From positions 1 to 64,000 of the forward strand of contig JANTGS010000001.1 of assembly GCA_024762795.1 (NCBI GenBank): a stretch of DNA of 64,000 nucleotides, in the 5' to 3' direction. Below are positions 63,118 to 64,000 of this stretch, piece after piece. The translations under genes and the position numbers were made by a program. Every line of letters begins with the position of its first letter. Within the stretch, counting starts at the first letter, position 1. The notes under the pieces are model-generated. The model was not told where the DNA came from, made no database searches, and was given only the letters and a program-made list of their open reading frames with translations. This DNA is from Flavobacteriaceae bacterium. Its GTDB lineage: Bacteria > Bacteroidota > Bacteroidia > Flavobacteriales > Flavobacteriaceae.

Positions 63118-64000
63118 ATGAAGCAGCTGATATCAAATATAAAGGGAGATAAAACGGTATGGGCCATTACGGCTGTTCTGGCTATTTTCTCATTTTTACC
63201 GGTCTACAGTGCCTCAACAAATCTGGTTTATGTGGCCGGAGAGGGAACAACTTTAGGTTATTTGGTAAAGCATGCTATATTGATCCTTTTAGGTTTTATT
63301 ATCGTTTACACAGTGCACAGAATACCGTATAAATATTTTAGCGGACTTTCAGTCCTGCTGATGCCGGTTGTTATTGTATTGTTGGTATTTACCCTGGCTC
63401 AGGGAACTGTGATAGGAGGAGCCAATGCTTCAAGATGGATTCAAATTCCTTTTGTGGGGGTTGGCTTTCAAACCTCAACATTAGCCGTGGTGGTACTGAT
63501 GATGTTTGTGTCGCGATATCTGGCGAGGAACAAAGAAAAAGAGATCAATTTTAAAGAGAGTTTACTTTATCTGTGGTTGCCTGTTGCTTTGGTTTTGGTT
63601 TTGATTCTGCCGGCCAACCTTTCAACAACAGCCATGTCTTTTTTTATGATCATGATTCTGACCTTTTTGGGTGGGTATCCGGTAAAATATCTGATGTATA
63701 TTTTGGGAATGGGTGCTGTGGTTTTGGTGCTGTTTATACTATTGGCAAAAGCATTTCCGGATGTTATAGAAAATACCAGGGTGGCAACATGGAATAGCAG
63801 GATAGAGAATTATTTGTCGGGAGATAAAGAAGATAATTATCAGCTGGAAAAGGCTAAGATAGCAATAGCTTCAGGAGAGATCAATGGAAAAGGGCCGGGG
63901 AAAAGCACTCAAAAGAACTTTTTACCTCAGTCCTCCTCCGATTTTATCTATGCGATCATAGCTGAAGAATTTGGTTTGATCGGTGCTATACTAGTAGTTA
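63118..64000 (+). CDS. ftsW: FtsW/RodA/SpoVE family glycosyltransferase (partial)
   Basis: The frame runs from ATG at 63118, six bases after the murD-like stop, to the window edge, giving about 294 codons without a stop. It encodes a polytopic membrane protein of the SEDS family. IPFVGVGFQTSTLAV and GPGKSTQKNFLPQSSSDFIYAIIAEEFGLIGA contain the conserved periplasmic-loop and SDFIF(Y)A motifs of FtsW. Position in the dcw cluster next to ftsI supports FtsW rather than RodA. SEDS proteins polymerise glycan strands from lipid II with a partner class B PBP. The 3' end is beyond the window. Confidence 0.92.
   Translation, partial: MKQLISNIKGDKTVWAITAVLAIFSFLPVYSASTNLVYVAGEGTTLGYLVKHAILILLGFIIVYTVHRIPYKYFSGLSVLLMPVVIVLLVFTLAQGTVIGGANASRWIQIPFVGVGFQTSTLAVVVLMMFVSRYLARNKEKEINFKESLLYLWLPVALVLVLILPANLSTTAMSFFMIMILTFLGGYPVKYLMYILGMGAVVLVLFILLAKAFPDVIENTRVATWNSRIENYLSGDKEDNYQLEKAKIAIASGEINGKGPGKSTQKNFLPQSSSDFIYAIIAEEFGLIGAILVV

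Overview
This AT-rich window is chromosomal DNA of a member of the Bacteroidota, most likely family Flavobacteriaceae. The evidence is a gldB-gldC gliding motility pair, a DUF6089-uppS-bamA-ompH-ompH envelope block, a FolK-deoxynucleoside kinase fusion, a DnaG primase lacking its zinc ligands, a GSCFA protein, a 2TM-domain protein, and repeated TAnnTTTG promoter -7 boxes. Nearly all genes are housekeeping or conserved lineage genes. I see no prophage, insertion sequence, CRISPR array, rRNA or tRNA. Genus cannot be fixed from the sequence alone.

Layout. 1-6.9 kb: hairpin-rich repeats, a saccharopine dehydrogenase family enzyme, a radical SAM protein, a GreA-like protein, prolyl oligopeptidase, a NifU-type Fe-S scaffold and a gamma carbonic anhydrase. 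6.9-14.1 kb (minus strand): two OmpH/Skp chaperones, BamA, UppS, DUF6089, NAD kinase and a CBS protein. 14.1-21.7 kb (plus): pdxJ, a hydrolase, a small membrane protein, trigger factor, clpP-clpX and dnaG. 21.7-26.9 kb: nadE, gldBC, folK-dNK and sppA. 26.9-30.8 kb (minus): a six-gene run of bifunctional nuclease, nucleoside permease, thyA, a small ORF, a 2TM protein and folA. 30.9-36.6 kb: etfBA, pdhB, an AraC regulator, a lipoprotein and a rhodanese. 36.7-40.2 kb: an octamer repeat array, then cysE-cysM-GSCFA and a nitroreductase.

40.4-50.8 kb holds branched-chain amino acid synthesis: leuA-leuB on minus; a helical-repeat protein and a secreted protein of unknown function; then ilvB-ilvN-ilvC and ilvA on plus. 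The ilv operon is preceded by what looks like a complete transcription attenuator: an Ile-rich leader peptide, an antiterminator and a terminator. ilvD, leuC and leuD are not in the window. 50.9-55.9 kb: a maltoporin-like barrel, a pseudouridine synthase, a DUF2202 lipoprotein with a c-type cytochrome, EngB and a hydrolase.

56.1-64 kb is the start of the dcw cell-wall and division cluster (mraZ, rsmH, ftsL, ftsI, murE, mraY, a murD-like gene, ftsW). In the murD position there is only a 182-residue protein matching the C-terminal part of MurD. It has no ATP-binding centre or N-terminal domain, and several C-terminal catalytic motifs are altered. The MurD fragment and the ilv attenuator are the most notable observations.
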